From positions 1 through 64,000 of the forward strand of contig JAXITR010000004.1 of the NCBI GenBank assembly GCA_034679985.1: DNA of 64,000 nt, given 5' to 3'. The notes under the pieces are model-generated. The model ran no database searches. It had not been told where the DNA came from and saw only the letters and a list, made by a program, of their open reading frames with translations. This document shows, in pieces, positions 8,981-16,706 of the stretch. Each line of letters starts with the position of its first letter. The first letter of the stretch is position 1. A program made the translations under genes and the position numbers. This DNA is from CAMDTE01 sp034679985 (GTDB taxonomy: Bacteria > Bacteroidota > Bacteroidia > Flavobacteriales > Schleiferiaceae).

Positions 8981-10068
8981 GTGGATAGAATTTGCTGGAG
9001 GTCCAGCGTGAGTTGCGGTTGATTGGTTGCGGGAGCCGTTCCGACGGCTTTCAGTTGAAGTGGGCGCGCATTTTGGGCCAAGTAGAGTGTTGCTCCGGCC
9101 GGAACCTGCACCGGCAGGCTGGATGCCCCGCGCACCACAAAACTTTTTTCCACCGAGAGGTAGACCCGGATGGGGGTGGCTGCGGTGTTTTTCAGTACTA
9201 CCGTGGTTTGTCCTGCGGCCGGGCCGCTCGCCAGTGCTCCGGTGGGTGCGGTGGCCGCGGGGGTGGCTGCTGCCACTGGGGCAGTTGCTGGGCCAGCGGT
9301 TGCCGAGCCTGGGGTTGCCGAGGTTGCTGGGCTGGATGCCGCCGCGGGGTTGGATGCGGCGACCGCAGGTGACGCGGGGGTTGCGGAAACGCTAGCCGCC
9401 GGTGCCGCCAACGGGACGCTGGTCAGGCCAAATTTGGCCCGTAAGGATTCCGGGAGGTAATCCACGGTGGTCAACTCAGAGGCCGGCTTGCGAATTGCGT
9501 CAGCCAGAGCGTTTTCTTCCGCTTTTTTCATCAGTTGCGCGTAGCGCTCCTTTTTGGAGTCGGGCAATTCGTAGGGGACGGTTTGGTAGTTGCGGAACTT
9601 AAAACGGTAACTGTCTGTGGTACGGTCCAACCAGATGGCACCTATTGTTAAACCAAACACCGAGCGGTAGACGTCTACCGCATTGGCGGTGGGGTAGAAA
9701 CGGGGAATCACCGCCGCCGCCGCTACCGGCAACACCACCACCGCCGGAATTTGAATCCGATTCAAGGGGTGTTTCTTGCGCAAAAGAACCAAGGTGTCCA
9801 GCGGCACGTTGTCCGCTTTGACGACGAGTTTTACGGAACGATCTCCCAATTTGTAAATGGGTAACCATTCGTTGGTGGCGCCCAACGTGGAGTTTTCATC
9901 GCCCAATTCCAACGGCACGTCCGATTGGATTTTCACGAACGCGTCTTTTTGCACCTTGAGCAACGAGCAGCTGGAGGCGAGGAGGAGGATCAAGCCGGCA
10001 GCAACCAAAGGCGCTTGGACGCGGAGTGTGGGTTGTCCTGCGCGGCGTGTTTTTTGGGGTGTCTTCAT
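8971..10068 (-). CDS. Lipoprotein with Ala/Pro/Ser-rich linker
   Basis: A 365-residue predicted lipoprotein: a basic N-terminus, the hydrophobic stretch LVAAGLILLLASS and Cys34 as lipid-attachment site. The middle holds a hydrophobic segment (IQIPAVVVLPVAAAAVIP) and a YRSVFGLTIGAIWLDRTTDSY block. Next comes a low-complexity linker of about 60 residues made mostly of A, P, S, T and G, then a small C-terminal domain (TTVVLKNTAATPIRVYLSVEK to LTLDLQQILSTWE). The start was chosen because its ATG overlaps the stop codon of the upstream M48 gene by 4 bp (ATGA). The low-complexity linker suggests a flexible tether between the membrane and the C-terminal domain. No family is recognised. Confidence 0.75.
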   Translation of the reverse strand: MKTPQKTRRAGQPTLRVQAPLVAAGLILLLASSCSLLKVQKDAFVKIQSDVPLELGDENSTLGATNEWLPIYKLGDRSVKLVVKADNVPLDTLVLLRKKHPLNRIQIPAVVVLPVAAAAVIPRFYPTANAVDVYRSVFGLTIGAIWLDRTTDSYRFKFRNYQTVPYELPDSKKERYAQLMKKAEENALADAIRKPASELTTVDYLPESLRAKFGLTSVPLAAPAASVSATPASPAVAASNPAAASSPATSATPGSATAGPATAPVAAATPAATAPTGALASGPAAGQTTVVLKNTAATPIRVYLSVEKSFVVRGASSLPVQVPAGATLYLAQNARPLQLKAVGTAPATNQPQLTLDLQQILSTWE

Positions 10069-12065
10069 TCTTTTGTTGCTGCTTCTTCTTTTTGTTCTTC
10101 CTCTTTTTCCCCAACATTCACGGAGGTTCCGACGGATTGCAACCACCAGCCAATCATTTTTTTGGCGGTTTTCTTGGGCGACCCGGCCTGGAAACGGACT
10201 GCGTCTACAGCGCGTTGGTTGTTGGTGTCAAACGTGACCAAAAACGAATTGTACAGGGGGCTGCCCAGGCTGAGCCGGGACACGCGCTGGGACTTGAGGG
10301 CATCCTTCCAATGCTGGGCGTCGTCGGTAAATAAAGAGATGGTGGAGTTCCAGTTGGTCATGTAGGCCATGTCTTCCAACCAATAATCCAGCGCCAGCAC
10401 CCGGTTTCGCACCTGCGGGTCTGCGTGGATGCGCGTTGCGGCAAAGGGCAGGTAGCTCCCTTGCGGACGCTCCTCCAAATCCACCAGCAAGTTGCTTTCC
10501 AAATAGTCGCGTGTTTTTGCGATTTGCTCCATCAAGGGCTCGCCGTTGCTGTGGTAGTAGATCGACGCCGGCAGCAGGGTGGCGCTGTTGGGACGCACGG
10601 AGCGGTCGTCGGCTTTTTTGCCCTCCACCACCGTGGCGGTGCGCGCAAAGTACTTTTGGTCCGTGGCCGTAGCGACTCCCTTGCGGAAGGCGCTGGCGTA
10701 CAACAACGTATCCGTTACGCCGCACAAAAGGGGGTGTTCCCAAGGCAGCATTTTGACGGAGAGGGAGCGTTTGGCTTGCCCCGCAAGGTTGGCGGTGATG
10801 CGCTGGGCCATTTCGCTTTTGGGGTGGGCTTTTTCCGTTTCCACGGCCCGGCGGAACGCCAGCAAGATCAAGTCTTTTTTGGGAATGTTGGTCAGGAACC
10901 AATGCAGGGAGGAAATTTCGCCCTCAAAATCCGAGTGCAAGCCAATTTCCTTGTCAAAATTGTTGTCCATCCGAAGGGTGGTGAGGGCCCACAAGGCGTG
11001 CATGCCCAAGAGGGTGGGTTCGTTGGGGTGGGCGTTGAATTCCTCGTACAGGGTGTGGAGGTAGTTGTGGTGCACGCTTTGCAGAAAAATCTCTTCGTTT
11101 TGAACCGATTTTTGGAGCGCTTTGAAGTGCTCTTTGCTGTCCACCAAATACGATTTCCCGCTTCCGGGAACGTACCCAATTTCGTTCAATTTAGCTTGAA
11201 AAGCGGTTTGACGGCGGTAGGCATTGGGGTGGGAGGAGCGGGAGTCGTCCAGCTTGTCTTGGGGGGTGATGGGGCGCGGTGATTCAATGAAGGCGGCCGC
11301 TTGCGGCATCCAGCATTCCGGCACCAAGGATTCAAACGGAAAGGGGAAATCGCTCAGGGGGAGGTAGCTGTAGGCCAGCAAATCAAACAGTTGGGTGACG
11401 TCGTCCAGCCGGTAACCGCTCTCCTTGAGGAAGCTGTTCAACGCTTTGGTGTCTGCTTCCAGCTCGCGGCTGTGGCTGTATCGGGTGTTGAAACTGGCCA
11501 GTTGAACGTTGTCTGAGTCGTTGGTTCCAAACGGATTGCGGATGGATTTAACGCTGTGTTCCTCCGAGTAGTGGATGATTTCGTGGGCAATAATTCCCGC
11601 TACCTGCGCCTCAGATAGGCAGCGACTGAACATGCCCGTGGTGAAGCGCAAATCGCCGGAAATGCTCATGAATGCCCCGGGGTCTGGGTTGATTTCCAGG
11701 TGCACGCGGATGCTGTCCCGAAGCGCCGGTTGGTCTTTCAGGAGGTGGTCTTTGATTTTGTTGAGGTAGCTTTGCACCGGGTGGTCAAAGGCCAACTTTC
11801 CCTCCAGTAAGGCGTCCTGCGTGGCGTAGCGAGACAGCAGTTTGGACATCGTGATGCGACGGTCCGTCAGGGTTGCAGACTCCTCCAGTTGCTCAAAGCG
11901 AGCGGCCCAATCGCTTTCCGTAGTGCGGTAGGCTTGGGGAATGGGCTGGTTGGAAAACCACAGGTAGGGTTGCGGAGCGGACGTCGGTTGCGCGGCAGCG
12001 CTGAAGGCGACGGGGGCGGAGAAAAGGAGCATCCGGATGCCCGTACGCCAAAGGACAGAAACCAT
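10065..12065 (-). CDS. M48 family zinc metalloprotease, exported
   Basis: A 666-residue exported peptidase of the M48 type. The zinc motif HEIIH is at about residues 161-165 (context VAGIIAHEIIHYSEEH), and the third ligand is probably the first glutamate of ELEAD about 40 residues later, the standard M48 arrangement. A signal peptide (VLWRTGIRMLLFSAPVAFSAAAQ) places it in the periplasm or at the outer membrane; BepA-like relatives maintain outer-membrane proteins. The region after the protease domain (about 400 residues) has no recognised domain. The start at 12065 was preferred over an upstream TTG because that TTG falls inside the -7 promoter box. It is the first gene of an overlapping set with the lipoprotein (ATGA overlap) and barrel-like protein. 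Confidence 0.88.
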   Translation of the reverse strand: MVSVLWRTGIRMLLFSAPVAFSAAAQPTSAPQPYLWFSNQPIPQAYRTTESDWAARFEQLEESATLTDRRITMSKLLSRYATQDALLEGKLAFDHPVQSYLNKIKDHLLKDQPALRDSIRVHLEINPDPGAFMSISGDLRFTTGMFSRCLSEAQVAGIIAHEIIHYSEEHSVKSIRNPFGTNDSDNVQLASFNTRYSHSRELEADTKALNSFLKESGYRLDDVTQLFDLLAYSYLPLSDFPFPFESLVPECWMPQAAAFIESPRPITPQDKLDDSRSSHPNAYRRQTAFQAKLNEIGYVPGSGKSYLVDSKEHFKALQKSVQNEEIFLQSVHHNYLHTLYEEFNAHPNEPTLLGMHALWALTTLRMDNNFDKEIGLHSDFEGEISSLHWFLTNIPKKDLILLAFRRAVETEKAHPKSEMAQRITANLAGQAKRSLSVKMLPWEHPLLCGVTDTLLYASAFRKGVATATDQKYFARTATVVEGKKADDRSVRPNSATLLPASIYYHSNGEPLMEQIAKTRDYLESNLLVDLEERPQGSYLPFAATRIHADPQVRNRVLALDYWLEDMAYMTNWNSTISLFTDDAQHWKDALKSQRVSRLSLGSPLYNSFLVTFDTNNQRAVDAVRFQAGSPKKTAKKMIGWWLQSVGTSVNVGEKEEEQKEEAATKE

Positions 12066-12098
12066 GCACAAAAGACTCCGAATGCGATCGCGAGCAGT

Positions 12099-12106
12099 CA
12101 AATATA
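12099..12106 (-). promoter_or_regulatory. -7 box (TATATTTG) for the M48 protease set
   Basis: TATATTTG matches TAnnTTTG and lies 33 nt before the ATG at 12065. It overlaps the alternative TTG start, which argues against that longer reading. No convincing TTG -33 element is visible. Confidence 0.45.
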
Positions 12107-12175
12107 AGAATTAGAAGAAAGTCGATCACTAATTTGGGGTGTAATTTCTTTAGCAGTTCGCCGTAATTTTAGAAC

Positions 12176-13894
12176 ATGAATTGGCAAAAAACGAAACGCA
12201 TTTTCGCGGTATTTGCGTTGGTGGGTTGCAGCGTTGCGGCGCAGGGTCAGGGGTCCAACACCGTCCATTTGGCGGGGCATTGGTACGAGGCGGCTGGGGT
12301 TTCTTCCGGGGCGCCCGCGAACCCCATCTACGATCCGTTTGCCTTTGCCTCCTGGGGAGGAGTGCCCGCGGAAAGCGCCTACGGCTATTTGTACCGCAGA
12401 AAGTTGGCGTACAACACCAATTTGGGCGATGCGCGCGTGGTGGTTCGTGACGCATTCCCCGGCTCTGCACAGGTCCTACTGGTGGACGGACGCGCCATGG
12501 TGCAGCAGTTGGCGTACGATCCTACCTTCGGATTGTGGATGCGTTTTGGCTATTTAGACAGCCTGCGTTTTGGCTCCCAGAGCTATTATGCTCCCAATCA
12601 ATTTCGGCAGGTTTTTATGCACCGAAATCCATCCGGGCAGACGTCGGTTTTGTGGGAACAACCGGACACTACACAGGCGTTTGCGGTGTACGATGGGAAG
12701 GCCGCATTGATGAGCGCGCAGGGCGGTTTTGGCGGGCCGGTGCGGTTGACGGAGGTGACGCCCAACGGTCAGGTGCTCCGGCGCAAAGATTTGTACGGAT
12801 TGGGGTACGGCGCGCACATCGAACGCTTGGCCAACGGCGGCTTTATGCTCTCCGGTTCCTGCGCGGTTCCGCTTCAGGTGGCGGACGGGGTGGCGGTTCC
12901 CGCCAACGCACACGCGTACAACCGGTGGGTGGCGTACCTCAACAAGAACTGGACGCTCAAGTGGATTCGGGTGTGGGAAGACATCACCTGCGACGCTCCG
13001 CGATTGACCCCCGTTCCCGCCACCTTTTTGGGCCCCAATGGCTACAACACCGCGGCATTTGTTTCCGGGACTACCTCCATTGGCTTTACGTTGGACGGTC
13101 AAACGCATGCTGGCCCGGCCTTGGGTGGCAGCGACGTTTATTTATTTGCCTTGGACACCTTGGGCTCGGTGGTTTCGCCGATGTACGAGGTTCCGGGCAC
13201 GTCCGGGTTCATTCAAATGCGCGCTGGGGTAGCGGCTCCTGCTTTGGACGTGAGCGGCGGATTGTGGTTTCCGGTGGTGCATCGGGGCGAAGACGTGCCG
13301 GCCTCGATGGGCGTAAATTGGTCCAACGGGTGGACGCCCGGCGCTACCCAGCCGCCCACGTACCAGGTTTTGCTTCGCCTCTACTGGACTTCCTTTGGCT
13401 GGCAGACGCGGTGGAATGTGGCCTTTCAGGATTCTGTGTACGGCAGTATTCCCATCGAAGGAGTGGTGCCGTATCCGTTTGGCTACGCGCAAGGCCTGGG
13501 CTACAGTTTGGCGTTGCGCCACTACGGCCAGCAGTCTTTGCGGGTGCCGCAAATGGCGGATGATTATTTAGGCAACACAAACGCATCGTGGACCGTGCTC
13601 GCGTCGGACGACGAGGGCCATGCTTGGGTGGATTACCAATCAACTTTGGGCGCGGAAGAGCCGGAGCAGCGCGTTGCACGCGTGTATCCGCAACCGGTTC
13701 GTGCCGGGCAGCGGGTGCGGTGGGACGTTGCCCCAGGCGCTGCCGGGCAGGTTCGTTGTTTTGATGCGCAAGGAAGGTGTTTGGCGGAGTGGCCCGTGGC
13801 CAGCGGCGCCGAAGGCGCCGCGGTAGGCAACTGGGCTCCCGGTTTTTACACCTTGGTATTTCCGGAAGGGGCGGCGCCCCTGGTGGTGCAGTAG
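12176..13894 (+). CDS. Secreted protein with C-terminal T9SS type A-like sorting domain
   Basis: A 572-residue secreted protein. It has an N-terminal signal peptide (MNWQKTKRIFAVFALVGCSVAAQGQ), a long beta-rich body of unknown function resembling propeller-type proteins (repeated W/Y-rich strands, for example MRFGYLDSLRFGSQSYY and GFMLSGSCAVPLQVADG), and about 75 C-terminal residues resembling a type A sorting domain: VARVYPQPVRAGQRVRW, then QVRCFDAQGRCLAEW and GFYTLVF. The C-terminal match is clear in layout but has PQP where PNP is usual. A TAATTTTA box ends four bases before the ATG. It is transcribed divergently from the M48 set and converges on the DoxX gene. Confidence 0.8.
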   Translation: MNWQKTKRIFAVFALVGCSVAAQGQGSNTVHLAGHWYEAAGVSSGAPANPIYDPFAFASWGGVPAESAYGYLYRRKLAYNTNLGDARVVVRDAFPGSAQVLLVDGRAMVQQLAYDPTFGLWMRFGYLDSLRFGSQSYYAPNQFRQVFMHRNPSGQTSVLWEQPDTTQAFAVYDGKAALMSAQGGFGGPVRLTEVTPNGQVLRRKDLYGLGYGAHIERLANGGFMLSGSCAVPLQVADGVAVPANAHAYNRWVAYLNKNWTLKWIRVWEDITCDAPRLTPVPATFLGPNGYNTAAFVSGTTSIGFTLDGQTHAGPALGGSDVYLFALDTLGSVVSPMYEVPGTSGFIQMRAGVAAPALDVSGGLWFPVVHRGEDVPASMGVNWSNGWTPGATQPPTYQVLLRLYWTSFGWQTRWNVAFQDSVYGSIPIEGVVPYPFGYAQGLGYSLALRHYGQQSLRVPQMADDYLGNTNASWTVLASDDEGHAWVDYQSTLGAEEPEQRVARVYPQPVRAGQRVRWDVAPGAAGQVRCFDAQGRCLAEWPVASGAEGAAVGNWAPGFYTLVFPEGAAPLVVQ

Positions 13895-13912
13895 GGCAGA
13901 AGGATCAATGTC

Positions 13913-13941
13913 GCGCCCCCGATCCGACCGATTGGGGGCGC
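13913..13941. terminator. Hairpin between convergent genes
   Basis: GCGCCCCC (13913-13920) pairs with GGGGGCGC (13934-13941) around a 13-nt loop. It lies between the T9SS cargo gene and the convergent DoxX gene and could serve both strands, but no U-tract follows it. Confidence 0.45.
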
Positions 13942-13954
13942 GGGGAGCCGGGGC

Positions 13955-14344
13955 TCAATCCTTTTTCCAGAGCGTCTCCAAGCTGTACTTCCCGGAGCCC
14001 ATCAAGGCTATGGCTGCGTACGCGGCAAAGTAGAGCAAAGACAATTCTTTGTCCCCAATGGGATCCGCGGCATGCACCCAAAAGCCAGCAACCGCCATGG
14101 TAAAGGCAGCAGGAATCGCGGCCCATCGAGCAAAAACACCGAGAACGATTAAGGCCGGCGCCACCAATTCTCCGCCCACCGTCAGCGCCAGAGAGGCGGT
14201 GTCTCCCAAGCCCAAGAAGTTAAAGAATTCAATGGGCTCGCCGGAGAAAAGCCATTGTGCCTTGCCCCAGCCGTGGGGGATCATGAGTAGGCCGCTGCCC
14301 AAACGAAGCAGGAGTAAGCCGAGGTCGGAGTAGGTTTTATTCAT
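13955..14344 (-). CDS. DoxX family membrane protein
   Basis: A 129-residue integral membrane protein of the DoxX/SURF4 type. It starts MNKTYSDLGLLLLRLGSGLLMIPHGWGKAQWLF, the typical DoxX opening (LLLRLxxGxxxxxHGxxK), followed by FFNFLGLG, and has about four hydrophobic helices, including LALTVGGELVAPALIVLGVFARWAAIP and LLYFAAYAAIALMG. DoxX proteins are small four-helix proteins, in some bacteria linked to redox stress. It is divergent from yceI, and the shared intergenic region carries a perfect palindrome next to the yceI promoter, so the two genes may share a regulator (inference). The ATG at 14344 is preferred to a TTG three codons upstream. Confidence 0.88.
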   Translation of the reverse strand: MNKTYSDLGLLLLRLGSGLLMIPHGWGKAQWLFSGEPIEFFNFLGLGDTASLALTVGGELVAPALIVLGVFARWAAIPAAFTMAVAGFWVHAADPIGDKELSLLYFAAYAAIALMGSGKYSLETLWKKD

Positions 14345-14387
14345 GGCCGCCAAATTAATGAATTTGCCCGTCGCTTGAATTTATTGA

Positions 14388-14407
14388 TTCAATGTTGCAA
14401 CATTGAA
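14388..14407. promoter_or_regulatory. Perfect 20-bp palindrome, probable MarR-type operator
   Basis: TTCAATGTTG is followed at once by its reverse complement CAACATTGAA, with no spacer. The palindrome covers the -33 TTG of the yceI promoter, so a protein bound here would block transcription. A half site (AACATTGAA) recurs at 14437-14445 in the leader. The size and symmetry suit a MarR-family dimer, and a MarR-family gene lies at 15023-15736; that it binds here is inference. Confidence 0.6.
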
Positions 14408-14424
14408 AACCGGGAGTATCTTTG
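14395..14424 (+). promoter_or_regulatory. yceI promoter (TTG-N19-TATCTTTG)
   Basis: TTG (14395-14397) and TATCTTTG (14417-14424) are separated by 19 nt, an excellent match to the Bacteroidota -33/-7 promoter. The leader before the ATG at 14474 is about 45 nt. Confidence 0.75.
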
Positions 14425-14473
14425 TGTTGTTGTTAAAACATTGAATAACGTAAAACTTAAAACACCCCATCCC

Positions 14474-14998
14474 ATGGCAACTTGGAATTTAGACCCTGCG
14501 CACACTGAAATCGGATTCAAGGCGCGTCACCTCATGATCACCAACGTTTCTGGACGTTTTGCGCAGATCGACGGCAGCGTAGTAGCGGAGTCCGACGACT
14601 TTTCAGATGCCCAATTCTCTTTTGAGGCGGACGTAGCGAGTGTGGACACCAAAAACGCCGACCGCGACGGTCACTTGAAAAGCCCGGATTTCTTTGACGT
14701 GGAGAACCACCCCAAGTTGACCTTTACGTCCACTTCCGTTGAGAAGGCCGGCGCAGGTGAATTGCACGTGAACGGTTTAATGACCATCCGCGGAGTGGAA
14801 AAGCCCGTGCGTTTGCACGTTGAAGTTGCGGGTGTAGCAGTGGATCCGTGGGGCAATACCAAAGCCGGTTTGACCTTTACCGGAGCGGTAAACCGCAAGG
14901 ATTTTGGCTTGAGCTTTCACGTGGTGAACGAGGCCGGCAACCTGTTGGTGTCCGACGAAATCAAGTTGCACGGCGATGTGCAGTTGCTGAAGGCGTAA
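14474..14998 (+). CDS. YceI family protein (lipocalin-like)
   Basis: A 174-residue YceI-type protein. It starts MATWNLDPAHTEIGFKARHLM and continues with NVSGRFAQIDGSV, ADVASVDTKNADRDGHLKS, DFFDVENHPKLTFTST, GLMTIRGVEKPVRLHVE and FTGAVNRKDFGLSF, all standard YceI landmarks. The fold is a lipocalin-like barrel known to bind isoprenoid quinones or similar lipids. No signal peptide is present with this start, so a cytoplasmic location is predicted; a longer reading from 14375 would run through the promoter and was rejected. It has its own promoter overlapped by a palindrome and converges on a MarR-family regulator, suggesting regulated expression. Confidence 0.95.
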   Translation: MATWNLDPAHTEIGFKARHLMITNVSGRFAQIDGSVVAESDDFSDAQFSFEADVASVDTKNADRDGHLKSPDFFDVENHPKLTFTSTSVEKAGAGELHVNGLMTIRGVEKPVRLHVEVAGVAVDPWGNTKAGLTFTGAVNRKDFGLSFHVVNEAGNLLVSDEIKLHGDVQLLKA

Positions 14999-15022
14999 TC
15001 CGTCCGTACGCATTTGCTTTCT

Positions 15023-15736
15023 TCAAGAGGGGGCCATCGCTTCGGCGGCGGCCCCTTCTTCGTTTTCAGGGTTCCAAGTGGCCACAATGAGTTCGTTCAG
15101 CGTGGCGTTTGGGTAATTGGAGCGCAATTGGTGGTGGTGCATTTCCAATTTGCGCAAGAGGTAGTGCAGGGTATTGCGTTCGGAGACGGTGAGTTTTCCA
15201 GCCAAAACTTGGCCCACTTTTTCAACGTCGTGCAGCACCGGGTACAAACGTTTGCGGCCGATGTCCGTGATGCGAACGCGTTGGGTTCTTTTGTCCGATT
15301 CGCCCGGGAATTGTTCCATCCAGCCCTTCTTTATCAAACGGTTAATGATTTCAATCCCCGTAGATTTTTCCACGGCATTTTGCCGAATTAGTTCGGTTTT
15401 GGACAAACTGGGGTGGGTCATCAAAACGATGACGAAGGAGAACTCGTCGATGCTGTTTAAATCGCACTCTTCCAGGGCCAGGCCGGTGTAGTATTTGGCG
15501 TAGCGGAACAACAGGGTGATGTGCACGCTGATGTCCGTCTCTCGCTCAGCTCCTTGGTTTTGTACGGTGATTTCCAGTTCGCCACCCATGGACCGAAAAT
15601 TAAGGGGCGGTTGGAGGTATTTGGCGTGCATGTGGCCCAAAAAAGATTCCATGGTTACCTGGTCCGGCTGGTCCATGGTTTTCTCGTAATGATCCAATTC
15701 TTGGACCAATTCAATCAGCATTGCGGTTTTTGGCAT
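15023..15736 (-). CDS. MarR family transcriptional regulator
   Basis: A 237-residue winged helix-turn-helix protein. The core (about residues 85-220) shows the MarR pattern: LNSIDEFSFVIVLMTHPSLSKTELIRQ, then EIINRLIKKGWMEQF, RTQRVRITDIGRKRL and the dimerisation tail VEKVGQVLAGKLTVSERNTLHYLLRKLE. It carries an N-terminal extension of about 80 residues longer than typical MarR proteins (about 150), with no recognised domain. The start is the ATG giving MPKTAMLIELVQ; upstream sequence belongs to the divergent promoter region. It converges on yceI and may regulate yceI and/or the divergent hotdog gene (inference). The palindrome at 14388-14407 is the obvious candidate target. Confidence 0.85.
   Translation of the reverse strand: MPKTAMLIELVQELDHYEKTMDQPDQVTMESFLGHMHAKYLQPPLNFRSMGGELEITVQNQGAERETDISVHITLLFRYAKYYTGLALEECDLNSIDEFSFVIVLMTHPSLSKTELIRQNAVEKSTGIEIINRLIKKGWMEQFPGESDKRTQRVRITDIGRKRLYPVLHDVEKVGQVLAGKLTVSERNTLHYLLRKLEMHHHQLRSNYPNATLNELIVATWNPENEEGAAAEAMAPS
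15025..15060. terminator. Hairpin terminator at the yceI/marR convergence
   Basis: AAGAGGGGGCC (15025-15035) pairs with GGCCCCTTCTT (15050-15060) apart from one mismatch. On the plus strand it lies about 27 nt after the yceI stop; it overlaps the last codons of the regulator gene on the other strand. Confidence 0.55.
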
Positions 15737-15779
15737 GTTTAAAGGTACAAATCCGAACCAAATAGACCAATTTAAATCG

Positions 15780-15787
15780 TAAATTTG
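15780..15787 (+). promoter_or_regulatory. -7 box (TAAATTTG) for the hotdog protein gene
   Basis: TAAATTTG matches TAnnTTTG and ends six bases before the ATG at 15794, predicting a leaderless or nearly leaderless transcript. It forms one arm region of an inverted repeat (GTACAAAT 15745-15752 and ATTTGTAC 15783-15790). Confidence 0.55.
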
Positions 15788-15793
15788 TACTGA

Positions 15794-16165
15794 ATGACGT
15801 CGGAATCCCCTACAGCCCCCCAGCCCGCGCGCAGCCTGAATCAGGTTTTGCAAATCCGGGAAATGCACACCCAAGAGGAATACTACCGCGTGGTGGGTGC
15901 TCCGGTGCGCAGCGAAACCTTGGGTTGGATGGAGGCGTCGGAACTGCTATTGGCCTCTGTTCTGGCCTACGGCAGCGAGTTTTTGCCCGCGCCCATGGCG
16001 CTGCGGCATTTTTCTGTGGATCTGATTGTGGCACACACGCAGTCCAACGTGGTGACGCTGGAGGTGGATCGGGTTTCGTACAGCGAGCGCCACACGGTCT
16101 TGGAAGTGTACCTGTATTCGGTGCACGGGGCCATGGTGGCCAAGGGAAGCGCCACCTGGAGCTGA
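15794..16165 (+). CDS. Hotdog-fold thioesterase-like protein
   Basis: A 123-residue protein that resembles small hotdog-fold acyl-CoA thioesterases. The C-terminal half (RHFSVDLIVAHTQSNVVTLEVDRVS, TVLEVYLYSVHGAMVAKGSATW) follows the hotdog pattern in which a bound-substrate strand precedes a final strand containing G.MVAKGSATW. The catalytic residue cannot be assigned with confidence, so the substrate is unknown. The gene is divergent from the MarR-family regulator across 57 bp that carry a spaced inverted repeat, a layout typical of a regulator and its target. It converges on the truncated hemoglobin gene. Confidence 0.55.
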   Translation: MTSESPTAPQPARSLNQVLQIREMHTQEEYYRVVGAPVRSETLGWMEASELLLASVLAYGSEFLPAPMALRHFSVDLIVAHTQSNVVTLEVDRVSYSERHTVLEVYLYSVHGAMVAKGSATWS

Positions 16166-16186
16166 TCCGGCTTATTTAATTGTTTG

Positions 16187-16203
16187 GGAGGTTCGACGCC
16201 TCC
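16187..16203. terminator. Weak hairpin between convergent genes
   Basis: GGAGG (16187-16191) pairs with CCTCC (16199-16203), followed on the plus strand by GTTGGTTTTT. It lies between the convergent hotdog and hemoglobin genes. Confidence 0.4.
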
Positions 16204-16219
16204 GTTGGTTTTTGGTGAT

Positions 16220-16600
16220 TCAGCCTGCAGGTGCGGTGTTTTCGCCCGCAAGCGGCATTTTGCTTTTGAAGATGAATTCCATCATTCGGGCTTTGGCGAT
16301 CATGCTGTCGCAGACGGGGCCGGAAAATCCGTTTTGTTCCAGCGCAGTTTTTAAGGCGCCTTGCCAAACGACGTAGTCCGCTTCTGCCAGTTTCAGGCGT
16401 GCGTGGGGTTCAAAGACGGAACCTCGGTAGCTGGCGTCGCCCAAGCCCAGAGTAAAGGCCCAAAAGGTGAAAACGCGCGGCAGGTGGTGGTCCAGATCCA
16501 CGCCGGCGAAGTGCGGTGCGGTTTGGGTTGATGCCAAAAGGAGGTCGTATTGGGTGCGCACAACGGCGGCAACGTCTTCGTAGGTGGCGAGGTCTGGCAT
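16220..16600 (-). CDS. Group III truncated hemoglobin
   Basis: A 126-residue 2-on-2 globin. Recognisable elements are the N-terminal helix with VVRTQYDLLLAS (tyrosine in the B-helix position), the PHFAGVDLDHHLPRVFTFWAFTLG stretch, YRGSVFEPHARLKL, where the histidine is the likely proximal heme ligand, and YVVWQGALKTALEQNGFSGPV. The F.PH..L and W..L pattern is typical of group III (cyanoglobin-like, trHbP) proteins. The family binds O2 or NO and is thought to act in redox or NO chemistry; the exact role here is unknown. It may be read from a promoter that overlaps the terminator of the upstream PKD gene (TATCTTTA at about 16635-16642). Confidence 0.85.
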   Translation of the reverse strand: MPDLATYEDVAAVVRTQYDLLLASTQTAPHFAGVDLDHHLPRVFTFWAFTLGLGDASYRGSVFEPHARLKLAEADYVVWQGALKTALEQNGFSGPVCDSMIAKARMMEFIFKSKMPLAGENTAPAG

Positions 16601-16641
16601 GGGTTTTTTTCTGCCGGGGAGGCGGTATGTCTTGTAAAGAT

Positions 16642-16678
16642 AAACCCCGAATCTCAGCGTGGCTGAAATTCGGGGTTT
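16642..16678. terminator. Strong terminator after the PKD protein gene
   Basis: AAACCCCGAAT (16642-16652) pairs perfectly with ATTCGGGGTTT (16668-16678). On the minus strand it follows the stop of the PKD protein gene by about 28 nt and ends in a U-rich tail. Confidence 0.8.
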
Positions 16679-16706
16679 GTTGGTGTGCGAACGGTTTATT
16701 CGGCGA

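Noticed and set aside
12066..12101. TTG start for the M48 protease 12 codons upstream
   Set aside because: The TTG lies inside the TATATTTG promoter box, so it would not be transcribed.
14375..14473. N-terminal extension of YceI
   Set aside because: The region contains the operator, promoter and leader of yceI, and the canonical YceI opening starts at the ATG at 14474.
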